The position numbers and the translations under genes were made by a program. A DNA stretch of 64,000 bases from Thermopolyspora flexuosa (GTDB lineage Bacteria > Actinomycetota > Actinomycetes > Streptosporangiales > Streptosporangiaceae), in NCBI RefSeq assembly GCF_006716785.1, contig NZ_VFPQ01000001.1:1798001-1862000 (forward strand), in the 5' to 3' direction. Shown here in pieces: positions 35,368 through 43,298 of the stretch. The notes below the pieces were generated by a model. That model worked only from the letters and a program-made list of their open reading frames with translations. It was not told where the DNA came from and made no database searches. Each line of letters opens with the position of its first letter. The first letter of the stretch is position 1.

Positions 35368-36273
35368 ATGGCGATCCTGCCCATCGACCCCTACGTCATC
35401 CCGGACGACCTGCCCGAGAACCGGGTGGCGTGGCGGCCCGATCCCCGCCGGGCCGTACTGCTCGTGCTCGACATGCAGAACTACTTCCTGCGGGTGTTCG
35501 CGCGCTGGGGCGCGCCGTGGCGGGAGCTGATGGCGAACTGCCTCGCGCTGCGCGAGCACTGCGCGGACAACGGCATCCCGGTGGTGTACTGCGTGCAGCA
35601 CGCCCGGCAGACCCCGGAGCAGCGCGGCCTCACCCGCGACTTCTGGGGGCCCGGCATCGGCGCCGACCCGGCCGACGCGCAGATCGTCGACGAGCTCGCG
35701 CCGCGCCGGGGCGACATCCGGATCAACACCTGGCGGTACAGCGCGTTCCAGCGCACCGGGCTCGCCGGCCTGCTCGAGGACCTCGGGCGCGACCAGGTGA
35801 TCATCTGCGGGGTGTACGCCCACCTCGGGGTGCTGCTGACCGCGTGCGAGGCGTTCATGCGGGACCTGGAGACGTTCGTGGTGAGCGACGCGGTCGCCGA
35901 CTTCTCCGTGGAGCACCACCGCATGGCGCTGCACTACGCCGCCCAGCGCTGCGCCGTCGTGCTGCCGACCCGTGACGTCATCCACACCCTCGCCTCGCAG
36001 ACCGCCGCCGCCGAGGCCTCCGACCTCGGCCTCGCCCGCGCCCGCCAGGCGTCGCTCGCCCGCCGCGAGGCCGCCGCCCGGCAGGAGGCCGCGGTACGGC
36101 GTGAGCGCCAGCTGCGCCGCGAGGCGCTCGCCCGGCAGAGCCGCCTCGTCAACCACGACATCGTCGTCCACCGCGGGGACTTCTCCGCCGAGGGGCGCAA
36201 CGGCCGGGCGCTGCAGAGCGCGGGGCCCGCGTTCCACGGCCGCCCGCCGTACCTCGACGACCAGAGCGCGTGA
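35368..36273 (+). CDS. PhzD/EntB-type isochorismatase homologue lacking the catalytic Lys
   Basis: The ATG at 35368 follows GGACGGAG; the product has 301 residues. Residues 10-205 match PhzD and the isochorismatase part of EntB along their length: [16 protein letters not shown] with Asp35, [47 protein letters not shown], and [20 protein letters not shown]. In the family the residue before WRYSAF is the catalytic Lys; here it is Thr121 ([10 protein letters not shown]). Hydrolysis of the vinyl ether of isochorismate is therefore doubtful. Residues 206-301 are an added basic, helical tail ([20 protein letters not shown]) that may bind nucleic acid or coil with a partner. It lies 298 bp before a P450-like gene that also lacks its key residue. 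Confidence 0.8.
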   Translation: MAILPIDPYVIPDDLPENRVAWRPDPRRAVLLVLDMQNYFLRVFARWGAPWRELMANCLALREHCADNGIPVVYCVQHARQTPEQRGLTRDFWGPGIGADPADAQIVDELAPRRGDIRINTWRYSAFQRTGLAGLLEDLGRDQVIICGVYAHLGVLLTACEAFMRDLETFVVSDAVADFSVEHHRMALHYAAQRCAVVLPTRDVIHTLASQTAAAEASDLGLARARQASLARREAAARQEAAVRRERQLRREALARQSRLVNHDIVVHRGDFSAEGRNGRALQSAGPAFHGRPPYLDDQSA

Positions 36274-36571
36274 CGCCCGCCGGGCGTCGCGTCCGGCGAA
36301 CACGGTGCGCGGGCGGGTCGCGGGCGTCTCGCCGCCCGAGGCCGATCGGTGTCCGAACCGGCCGCGCTCGCACGCCGGGTCAGGGCGTACGGGGGCTGCG
36401 ACGCGCCTGACCACGCCACCGGGCATCGGCCCGGCGGTGCCCCCGACGGCGAAGGCGGGTGCGTACGGGGGAATCGGGTTTCGTGAAGGTCTTGCCACGC
36501 CCCGTGGCGCGCGCACGGGGCACCGTCCTCACCCGCCGGTACGGTCACCGACACCGCCACAAGGAGAGGCC

Positions 36572-37954
36572 ATGACCACCGCCGCCATGCCGGCCGCCGA
36601 TGTGGACCTGTTCGCCGACCCCGTGCTGGCCGACCCCTACCCCGCCTACCGCGTGCTCCGCGACGCGGGCCCCGCCGTGTACCTGCCCGGGTACCGCGTC
36701 TGGGTCCTCGCCCGTGATCGGGAGGTACGGCACGCCCTCGACCACCCCGAGGTCTTCGCCGCCACCCGTCCCGCGGGCCTGTTCGACGGCCTCACCGCGG
36801 GTGAGGCGGTTCGAGCGCCGGCCTGGCCTGCGTGCGGTCACGCGCGAGCCCGGTCCGTCGACGGCCGTCCGGGCGAGCCGGCTCAGCGTGCCGCGGGAGG
36901 CCTCCTCGGCGGTGCCGTACCGGCCCACCGCGTGCCGAGTGATCCGGCCGAGCCGTCGGCCTGTGCGCCCGGCGCAAGGTCCTGGGACGAGTCACTGCGT
37001 ACGATCGCCGCCCACCGGAGCCTGCGTACCTTCGCCGGCCTGCAGGCGTTCATCACCGACCAGGCGGAGCGTATCGTCGACGACCTCGTCGCCTACGGCT
37101 CCTTCGACGCCGTCACCGAACTGGCGCACCGGTTTCCGCTCAAGACGATCGGCACCCTGATCGGCCTCCCCGCCGAGAGCCGCCCCGACCTGCTGCTCTG
37201 CGCCGAGGCGTCACTCCAGGCCCACGGCCCGCTGGACGACCACACCGTCCGCGCCCTGCTGGACCTGGAGCACGTCTTCGCCCTCCTCGTCGCCGAACTT
37301 GCCGCCGCCCGCGCCCCGGAACCCGCGGTCCTCCCCACACCCACCGCGTCCGTCACCGCCCCGGTGCGCCGCGGCGGCGGCACCACCCCTCCCGACACCT
37401 TTGCCGCCCCGCCTTCCGGCGACGTCCTGGGACAGGCCGCGATCGCGCACCTGCTCAGCTCGTTCGCGATGCCCTGCGTCCACACCGTCGCCGCCGGCCT
37501 CACCGGCATGCTGTGGCTCCTCGCCACCCACCCCGGGGCCTGGCACGCCCTGCGCGCCGACCCGTCCCTGGTCCCCGCAGCCGTCGAGGAGTCCCTCCGC
37601 CTGGAAACCCCGGTTCAGACCTGCGCCCGCACCACCACCCGCGACGTCCGCATCGGCGACGCCCTCATCCGGGAAGGCGAACGCGTCCTGCTCCTCCTCG
37701 GCGCCGCCAACCGCGACCCCCGCAAGTGGCCCGCCCCCGACCGTTTCGACCCCCACCGCAACCCCACCGGCCACTTCGTCAACGGCACCCAGCCCACCTT
37801 GGCCAGAGCTTTGGCGAAGGTGCACCTGTGCGCCGTCCTCGACGCCCTCGCCCGCAGGGCCTCGCACCTCTACCTCGACGGCCGCCCCCGCCGCCGCCTC
37901 ACCGTCGGCACCCGCACCTTCGCCTCCCTGCCGCTCTACGTCTCCGCCGGTTGA
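36572..37954 (+). CDS. Cytochrome P450-like protein without the heme-ligand Cys
   Basis: The ATG at 36572 follows AAGGAGAGG; the product has 460 residues. P450 landmarks are clear: DLFADPVLADPYPAYRVLRD at the N-terminus, GSFDAVTELAHRFPLKTIGT, the ExxR motif Glu340-SLR in VEESLRLETPVQTCARTTT, GERVLLLLGAANRDP and a meander with PDRFDP. In the heme-binding loop, where the pattern is FGxGxHxCxG, the sequence is FVNGTQPTLARALAK, so Thr409 replaces the thiolate Cys. The I-helix AGxET is replaced by MPCVHT. The segment 75-140 does not resemble the usual DPPEHTRLR region. Heme binding in the normal way is not expected. DNA codon bias is normal, so it is not an obvious pseudogene, but decay cannot be excluded. 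Confidence 0.75.
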   Translation: MTTAAMPAADVDLFADPVLADPYPAYRVLRDAGPAVYLPGYRVWVLARDREVRHALDHPEVFAATRPAGLFDGLTAGEAVRAPAWPACGHARARSVDGRPGEPAQRAAGGLLGGAVPAHRVPSDPAEPSACAPGARSWDESLRTIAAHRSLRTFAGLQAFITDQAERIVDDLVAYGSFDAVTELAHRFPLKTIGTLIGLPAESRPDLLLCAEASLQAHGPLDDHTVRALLDLEHVFALLVAELAAARAPEPAVLPTPTASVTAPVRRGGGTTPPDTFAAPPSGDVLGQAAIAHLLSSFAMPCVHTVAAGLTGMLWLLATHPGAWHALRADPSLVPAAVEESLRLETPVQTCARTTTRDVRIGDALIREGERVLLLLGAANRDPRKWPAPDRFDPHRNPTGHFVNGTQPTLARALAKVHLCAVLDALARRASHLYLDGRPRRRLTVGTRTFASLPLYVSAG

Positions 37955-37986
37955 CGGGATGGGGCACCGGTGCGGCCAAGGATGTG

Positions 37987-39279
37987 CTAGACGCCGCCGC
38001 ACTCCATCGCCCGCTGGAAAGCGTTCCTGCTCTCCTCCTGATCTCCGAGCGCCTGCCAGACGTCTGCGGCCATCAGCCACACCTCGGCCGTCATGCGATT
38101 CGGCGGCTCCTCAGCCAGGGTGTTGGCAGCGGTGTTGAGCGCGGTCGCGGCCTCATCGTTCCGGCCCAACATCTGGTACGCCTTGGCCAGGAACACCTGG
38201 CAATCAGCGAATGTCACGCCGTCCGTCTCTCCGACCAGGCGGATCGCTTTCAGCCCGTACTCGACGGCCAACTCCGGTTGGCCGAGCTCGATCTCCGCCC
38301 GACAAAGGAGGTAGTAGCAGTACGCAAGATCGAAGGTACTGGCCGCCGAATTACGGAGTTCGTGTTCCGTCTGTAACAACTCGTCACGACATTCGGCAGC
38401 CTCTTCGGGACGGAGGCGGAGCCGTATGTGTAAATATTCGGAGTGAAGTCGAGCGCGGTTGCGGGCATCACCGCTTACCGACTGGATTGTCCAGGCGCGT
38501 TCGATGCGCTTCAGCGCTTCCTCGCGCTTTCCCATCATGTCGGCAACGACCGCGGCGTTCCAATTGACGGCGACGATGGCACGGGGCGTCCCGAGCTCCT
38601 CTGCCGCGGCGAGCAGTTGGGCTGCGTATTGTTCGGCCCTTAACAGGTCACCCCGCTCGTAGAAGACGGACATCAAAGTCGCGCCCAACTCGATGAGATG
38701 ATCGGTCCAGCCCTTCCCGATCATCGCGGCGATCTCGTCCTCCGCGGTCTGAGCGGCGAGCTCGAAGTCGCCGCGGTCGCGGTAGCAGCGAGTCAGCGCC
38801 AATGCGGTTCCGATACGGAGCTCATCGCTCAGCGAATTACGATGATTCGCGCGGAGATCGGAAAGAATGCGAACCGCCTCTTTGAGGTTGCCGCAGGCCT
38901 CAAGGGTCAGCGCCAATCCATATTTTGCAGGAAACAGGAGCTCCGGCAGACGGGAGATGTTGGGCTCGGAGGTTAGTCGCTGATAAAGAAACAGGGCCTC
39001 GTCCTTGTTTCCGGATTCCAGTTCCGTGCGCGCTGACTGTAGATCGTCTTTTAGTCTCCTGATCTCTCCGGCTTCGATGCCATGAACAAGATAGTCAACC
39101 GAACTATTGAGCTTCCGCGCGATGGTCTCCAGGACCGTTGGAGAAGGTGTTCGGTTTCCGCTCTCGATCAGTGAGATGTAACTTTCGGAGAATTCGGGGC
39201 GTGCGAGCTGTGCCTGTGTAAGTCCCAGCCGCAGGCGGAGCTCCTTGATCCGCCTGTTCACCTCGCTCTGGCCGGACAC
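37987..39279 (-). CDS. XRE-TPR regulator 1 (RRNPP-like)
   Basis: The GTG at 39279 gives 430 residues. Residues 8-66 are an XRE helix-turn-helix (LGLTQAQLARPEFSESYISL, IESGNRTPSPTVLETIARKL), and residues 80-430 are about eight TPR-like helical pairs (KYGLALTLEACGNLKEAVRI; AELLAAAEELGTPRAIVAV-like). This plan is that of peptide-binding RRNPP regulators and of many actinobacterial TPR regulators. The protein is a close paralogue of the next gene: NxSYISLIESGxRxPxPxVLE, GWTDxLxELGATLxSxxxERGDLLRA and the identical end QRAMECGG. GC content is about 60 percent, lower than the flanks, suggesting import. It ends 33 bp past the P450-like gene (convergent). Confidence 0.85.
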   Translation of the reverse strand: MSGQSEVNRRIKELRLRLGLTQAQLARPEFSESYISLIESGNRTPSPTVLETIARKLNSSVDYLVHGIEAGEIRRLKDDLQSARTELESGNKDEALFLYQRLTSEPNISRLPELLFPAKYGLALTLEACGNLKEAVRILSDLRANHRNSLSDELRIGTALALTRCYRDRGDFELAAQTAEDEIAAMIGKGWTDHLIELGATLMSVFYERGDLLRAEQYAAQLLAAAEELGTPRAIVAVNWNAAVVADMMGKREEALKRIERAWTIQSVSGDARNRARLHSEYLHIRLRLRPEEAAECRDELLQTEHELRNSAASTFDLAYCYYLLCRAEIELGQPELAVEYGLKAIRLVGETDGVTFADCQVFLAKAYQMLGRNDEAATALNTAANTLAEEPPNRMTAEVWLMAADVWQALGDQEESRNAFQRAMECGGV

Positions 39280-39381
39280 TTAACCCTCGAAAAACCGCTT
39301 TTGCCTGACAGTAGACGACATCTGTGACTACAGACCGTCGGATCAGGGCGGGTTCTGGTTCGCCATGGGCGAGACCCGCGA

Positions 39382-40674
39382 CTAGAGCCCGCCGCACTCC
39401 ATGGCCCGTTGATAGGCAAGAATACTTCTTTCCGGCTCGGCCAGCTCCTCCAGCAGGGCGGCTGCGGCCATCCAGTTCTCTGCCGTTATCCGCGACGACG
39501 GCAGGCGGTTGAGCAGTTTCTCGGCCTCATTGATCTCTGTCAGGGCCTCGGTCCTCCTCTGAAGAAGCAGATAGGCATGTCCGCGCATGAGATGGACGTC
39601 AGCGCGGAGGTCGGGAGTGGTGTCGTCGAGAAGACTGAGTGCTCGCGTCGCGTAATCAACGGCCTCCTCGGCGCGGCCGAGTGTTATCTCAGCATGGGCC
39701 AAGTGGAGGAGGCAGTCCGCCAGGTCCACCGTGCTGGCGGCAGACTCCCCGAGTTCGCGTTCGGCGCGTAGGAGGATCTCGCGACAGACGGCTGCCTCAT
39801 GAGGACGGGTGCGGAGGCGGATGAACGCATAGTCGACGCGCAGGCGAGCGAGATTCCGTGGTTCGCCCGTCTCGGACTGAACCGCCAGTGCCCTTTCGGC
39901 GAGCGGTACCGCTTCTTCACCTCTTCCAGACAGATCGGCGGCGGTTGCGGCGTTCCAGCTGGCCGCGACGATTGCGCGTGGGCTGCCGAGCTTCTCGGCG
40001 GCTTCCATCAATTGACTGGAAAAGTGATGGGCTCGCAACAGGTCCCCGCGCTCGAGGTATGCGCTGAGCAATGTTGCGCCGAGTTCGACGAGATCATCGG
40101 TCCATCCCTGCTCGCTCATAGCGCTCATCGTCTCTTCGGCGACGTCCACCGCCATGGTGAGATCGCCGCGCTGGCGATAGCAGCGACACAAGGCGATGGC
40201 GATTGCAATGCGGCGCTCTCGGGTCAGGCTGTCGCCGGCCGTGTCCTGGATGCGCCTGAGAATGGCTATGGCCTCATCGAGATCGCCACAAGCCTCCGTG
40301 GCGAGAGCCATACCATACTCGGCCTCTTGCCGATGAGTGGGAAGTTGAGAGATGTTCGGGTTGTCGAGCAGCTCGGCGTATCGCCGTCTGGCTTCCATGA
40401 CCTCGCCGTTGTCCAGAGCCAGGCGAGCATAGCGGAGATTGAGCTCCAGATCCTCCAGCTCTTCCGCTGTTACACCGTGGAGGAGATAGCTCACTGAGCA
40501 ACCGAGTTTGCTGGCCAGGAGTTCCAGTACGGCGGGAGTGGGCTTCCTGCTGCCGCTCTCGATCAGCGAGATGTAACTGTCCGACAGTTCTGGATGCGCG
40601 AGCTGAGCCTGAGAGAGGCCCCGCTGCAGGCGCATTTCCTTGATCCTTTTGCTAATCGGGTCCTGACTACTCAC
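39382..40674 (-). CDS. XRE-TPR regulator 2 (RRNPP-like), divergent to a small peptide gene
   Basis: I chose the GTG at 40674 because AGGGG lies 5 bases before it and MSSQDPISKRIKEMR then aligns with MSGQSEVNRRIKELR of the paralogue; the product has 430 residues. The XRE domain is at 8-66 (RGLSQAQLAHPELSDSYISL), followed by TPR-like repeats to the end (EAEYGMALATEACGDLDEAI; AASWNAATAADLSGRGEEAV; RRTEALTEINEAEKLLNRL). The gene lies 102 bp before regulator 1 on the same strand. A 42-residue exported peptide is encoded 52 bp away on the opposite strand. In Rgg-SHP systems the regulator binds the internalised mature peptide in its TPR groove; that role is proposed here. Confidence 0.85.
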   Translation of the reverse strand: MSSQDPISKRIKEMRLQRGLSQAQLAHPELSDSYISLIESGSRKPTPAVLELLASKLGCSVSYLLHGVTAEELEDLELNLRYARLALDNGEVMEARRRYAELLDNPNISQLPTHRQEAEYGMALATEACGDLDEAIAILRRIQDTAGDSLTRERRIAIAIALCRCYRQRGDLTMAVDVAEETMSAMSEQGWTDDLVELGATLLSAYLERGDLLRAHHFSSQLMEAAEKLGSPRAIVAASWNAATAADLSGRGEEAVPLAERALAVQSETGEPRNLARLRVDYAFIRLRTRPHEAAVCREILLRAERELGESAASTVDLADCLLHLAHAEITLGRAEEAVDYATRALSLLDDTTPDLRADVHLMRGHAYLLLQRRTEALTEINEAEKLLNRLPSSRITAENWMAAAALLEELAEPERSILAYQRAMECGGL

Positions 40675-40683
40675 GTGCACCCC

Positions 40684-40689
40684 TAAAAT
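40684..40689 (+). promoter_or_regulatory. Possible -10 box (TAAAAT) of the small peptide gene
   Basis: TAAAAT at 40684-40689 lies 37 bases before the peptide ATG and close to the start of the divergent regulator, so binding of that regulator here could control both genes. The -35 area (about 40661-40668, TCCTGACT) is poor, which fits a promoter that needs an activator. The assignment is by position and the -10 match only. Confidence 0.4.
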
Positions 40690-40725
40690 GCTTGGCTAAG
40701 AAACGACTGTTACAGGAGTAAACCG

Positions 40726-40854
40726 ATGCGCCGAATCTTGACGCTGGCTCTCATAGCCGTCCTGCTCCCACTCGCGGTGGTGGCGGTCGTGAATCTTACG
40801 AGCGACAACGGGGAGCCGGAGGCTGCTTTGACGCGCTATCGCTACTGCTGCTAG
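40726..40854 (+). CDS. 42-residue exported peptide, candidate pheromone
   Basis: An ATG at 40726 is preceded by AGGAG with an 8-base spacer. The 42-codon frame ends in TAG at 40852. The N-terminus is MRRILTLALIAVLLPLAVVA, two Arg followed by a long hydrophobic segment: a signal peptide or membrane anchor. The hydrophilic rest is TSDNGEPEAALTRYRYCC with two adjacent Cys at the end. The gene is divergent to XRE-TPR regulator 2 and is followed by a strong terminator. Place and size fit the small hydrophobic peptides of Rgg/PlcR-type systems, whose mature C-terminal fragment is the signal. The two Cys might also indicate modification. Length is too short for most gene finders. Confidence 0.75.
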   Translation: MRRILTLALIAVLLPLAVVAVVNLTSDNGEPEAALTRYRYCC

Positions 40855-40998
40855 GCCTCGTTCAAGCCGTCGACCGATCGCACAATGCAACAACCGGCCC
40901 GGCTCGTCGACCACGCCGCCGTAGACAATGCACAGGGGTCCTGCGGGTTTGAGAGATAGGGTCGAGCCATATCCCCTGGTCATCGGACAGGCCAACCC

Positions 40999-41039
40999 AG
41001 AGGACGTGTGACGATCTTCGTCGTCACACGTCCTCTTTG
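40999..41039 (+). terminator. Strong hairpin terminator after the peptide gene
   Basis: AGAGGACGTGTGACGA at 40999-41014 and TCGTCACACGTCCTCT at 41021-41036 are exactly complementary over 16 bases, with a TCTTCG loop, followed by TTGT. This is one of the longest perfect stems in the window and should stop the peptide transcript. The stretch 40855-40998 has no supported gene, and 41040-41303 up to the next gene shows none either. Confidence 0.85.
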
Positions 41040-41303
41040 TAGCCGTCAGTCGCACGTGGGCCGCCACGATCGCTTCTATCGGCTCGCTCCTCTACCACGG
41101 GTATGGCCGAGTGTGGACAGTAGCGCGGCAATCAGCCACCTTATACCGGCGCTCCAAAGGTGTTAAGGGTGTCGGCAGACAGAAATCGTTGAAGGTATCC
41201 GGCGTCGAGTCCGCACCGCAAGCAATGTGGCCAAGTGATGTTATAAAGCCATTCACGTTCTGCGGTGCAATGCCTCTCCGGGCACAGGCGTTCAGAATGC
41301 GGT

Positions 41304-42104
41304 TCAGTAGTTGCCCGGAAGGTGTGGCGAGGACGCCGGGATGGCGACGCTGAGAGATTCCTCGTGGAGGCGGACGAGCTGCTCGGCTGCTTCGGTGAGG
41401 TCGGCGAAGGCGTAGTGGGTGGGCGTGCCGTTCGTCGTCCAGGTGAAGGTGTTGTCGTGGCAGCGGACGGTGAGGGTGGAGGCGATGGAGAGGGTGGAGT
41501 GGTCCCAGGCGGGGCGGAGGGTGGTGGGGATGCCGCGGGCGGCGAGTCTGGAGCGGAGGGCGCGGGCCGCCTGGAGTGGGGTGTAGGTGGGCGGTGGGTG
41601 GGGCGTGGGGTGGGGGAGCGGCATGGCGAACCAGACGGCTTTGCCGGGGACGGACCAGCGGCCGCCGAAGCGGGAGCGGGTGAGGTGGCAGCCCCAGGCG
41701 GCGGTGAGGGATTCGACGATGGTGAGGCCGCGGCCGTGTTCCGGGAGGTCGTGGAGCGGGTTCGTCCGGGCGGGAACGCGTACGGGGGGTTCGCGTACCG
41801 GGTCGAAGATCTTGCAGACGAACTGGCTGTGTTCGTTCTGGCCGCGTCGGTAGAGCCATAGTTCGGGGGAGGCGGGCCGGGGAGCGGGTACGGCGGAGGG
41901 GCGAGGGCGGTTGAGGACGTGCCGATAGACGTTCGCGGCGAGTTCGTTGACGGCCACGGTCGCGTCGTAGATCTGCTCGTCGGGCAGGCCCATGCGTTCC
42001 AGGGCCTGCCGTAGGAGTCTTCGCGCGACGCCGGCACAGGTGTGGTCCTGGGGGAGCGCCCATAACGCGCACTCCCGGGCTAAGTCGACTCCCGCGTCCG
42101 CCAT
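41304..42104 (-). CDS. RsbW-like ATP-binding protein (HATPase_c) with a C-terminal extra domain
   Basis: I prefer the ATG at 42104, with GGAGG 8 bases upstream (266 residues); the ATG at 42134 has its ribosome site only two bases away. Residues about 20-170 form an anti-sigma-factor kinase-like ATPase. The N box is AVNELAANVYRHV, the G1 box is represented by KIFDPVREPPV, and HGRGLTIVESLTAAWG is the G2 box. Such proteins bind ATP and anti-sigma or sigma partners. The last 90 residues, YTPLQAARALRSRLAARG and TLTVRCHDNTFTWTTNG, are a separate domain that I have seen in related actinobacterial proteins; its role is unknown. No sigma factor lies adjacent. Confidence 0.75.
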   Translation of the reverse strand: MADAGVDLARECALWALPQDHTCAGVARRLLRQALERMGLPDEQIYDATVAVNELAANVYRHVLNRPRPSAVPAPRPASPELWLYRRGQNEHSQFVCKIFDPVREPPVRVPARTNPLHDLPEHGRGLTIVESLTAAWGCHLTRSRFGGRWSVPGKAVWFAMPLPHPTPHPPPTYTPLQAARALRSRLAARGIPTTLRPAWDHSTLSIASTLTVRCHDNTFTWTTNGTPTHYAFADLTEAAEQLVRLHEESLSVAIPASSPHLPGNY

Positions 42105-42635
42105 CGGCTTCGCCTCCGCCAGGTTGCTTCTCATCACTCCGCCGCCTCGTGATGTCCTCGTACACCTGTGCAGACAGGTGTGGCTGGTGGCAACCCCTAT
42201 CTCCACGTGAACCGGCACGGCATGGACGTGCGGCCGCACCGTTTCCGGTTCAGCGCGTCACCTGGACGAAGACCTCGCCCACTCCCTCACCTGCGGGCGT
42301 TCCTTCCCCACCATCACCCCGCGGCGCACCGGCCCCGGAGCGAACACCCGCCGTCGTGATTCTCAGCCTTCGCTTTATGCAACTGTGGAACGCAGATTAT
42401 TGAATCGAGGGTGGGCTGACAACAGGTTGCGCAAAGGATCCAGAATGTCCCGTTTCACGAGGTAGAGCGGCCAAGCCCTGCTTCTGCCGGCCGCACGGGA
42501 TTCGGTCCACCCGTCGGCGTCGATTGCGCCGCGCGAAAAACGCCGCCGCCCGGCGCCGACCGCGGCTGCGGCGCAACGGTACGGCACGCTCGACCGCGCC
42601 CAACGCACTTTCGGGGGCAGGCCGCCAGGCGACGG
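42105..42635. other. 531-bp spacer, no supported gene
   Basis: Both neighbouring genes are leftward, so this holds the promoter of the ATPase gene and the end of the KtrA-like transcript. All frames here have poor codon use. No T-run terminator, tRNA or palindrome was recognised. Confidence 0.4.
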
Positions 42636-43298
42636 TCAGGGGAGGTCGGCGAAGCGTTCGACGTCCTCGGGCTTGCCCGCGACGATGATCACATCGTCGT
42701 AGGTGAGCTCGGTGTCCGCGGTGGCGTAGGTGAACTCCTCCTCCGGGCTCTTGACCGCCACGACCGTCACGCCGTACTTGCGGCGCAGGTTCGTCTCGCC
42801 GAGCGGCCTGCCGACGAAGTCCTTGGGCGGGCGGGTCTTGACCAGCGCGAAGTTCTCGTCGACCTCCATGTAGTCGAGCAGCCGCCCGCTCACCAGGTGG
42901 GCGACGCGCTCGCCCATGTCGTGCTCGGGGGTGACGACGTGGTGGACGCCGATACGGCTCAGGATGCGGCCGTGCTGGCGGCTCACCGCCTTCGCCCAGA
43001 TGTCCTCGATCCCCAGCTCGACGAGGATCGACGCGGTGAGGATGCTCGACTCCAGGTCGTTGCCGATGCCGACCACCGCCCGGTAGAAGTCGGGCACGCC
43101 GAGCTGGCGCAGCGCCTCGGCGTCGGTGGCGTCGGCGGTGGCGATGTGGGTGATCTGGCCGGCCAGGGCCTGGACCACCTTGGGCCGCCGGTCGATGGCG
43201 AGCACCTCGGTGCCCCGCCGGGTCAGCTCCAGGGCGAGGGAGGAGCCGAAGCGGCCGAGCCCGATCACCACCACCGGGTCCCTTCTCTTCTCAGCCAA
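42636..43298 (-). CDS. ktrA: KtrA/TrkA-type potassium uptake regulatory protein (RCK)
   Basis: The 220-residue product has one RCK N domain (VVVIGLGRFGSSLALELTRR, the GxGxxG NAD/ATP-binding turn, then EVLAIDRRP) and one RCK C domain (LGETNLRRKYGVTVVAVKSP, residues about 140-215). KtrA-type proteins form an octameric ring that gates KtrB according to ATP/ADP or cyclic dinucleotides. It overlaps the upstream ktrB-like gene by 8 bases, so they are translationally coupled. The ATG follows AGAGAAGGGA. Confidence 0.85.
   Translation of the reverse strand: MAEKRRDPVVVIGLGRFGSSLALELTRRGTEVLAIDRRPKVVQALAGQITHIATADATDAEALRQLGVPDFYRAVVGIGNDLESSILTASILVELGIEDIWAKAVSRQHGRILSRIGVHHVVTPEHDMGERVAHLVSGRLLDYMEVDENFALVKTRPPKDFVGRPLGETNLRRKYGVTVVAVKSPEEEFTYATADTELTYDDVIIVAGKPEDVERFADLP

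Noticed and set aside
41111-41353. 80-codon plus-strand frame overlapping the ATPase gene end
   Set aside because: It lacks codon bias and a start signal and crosses the 3-prime end of a well-supported gene.
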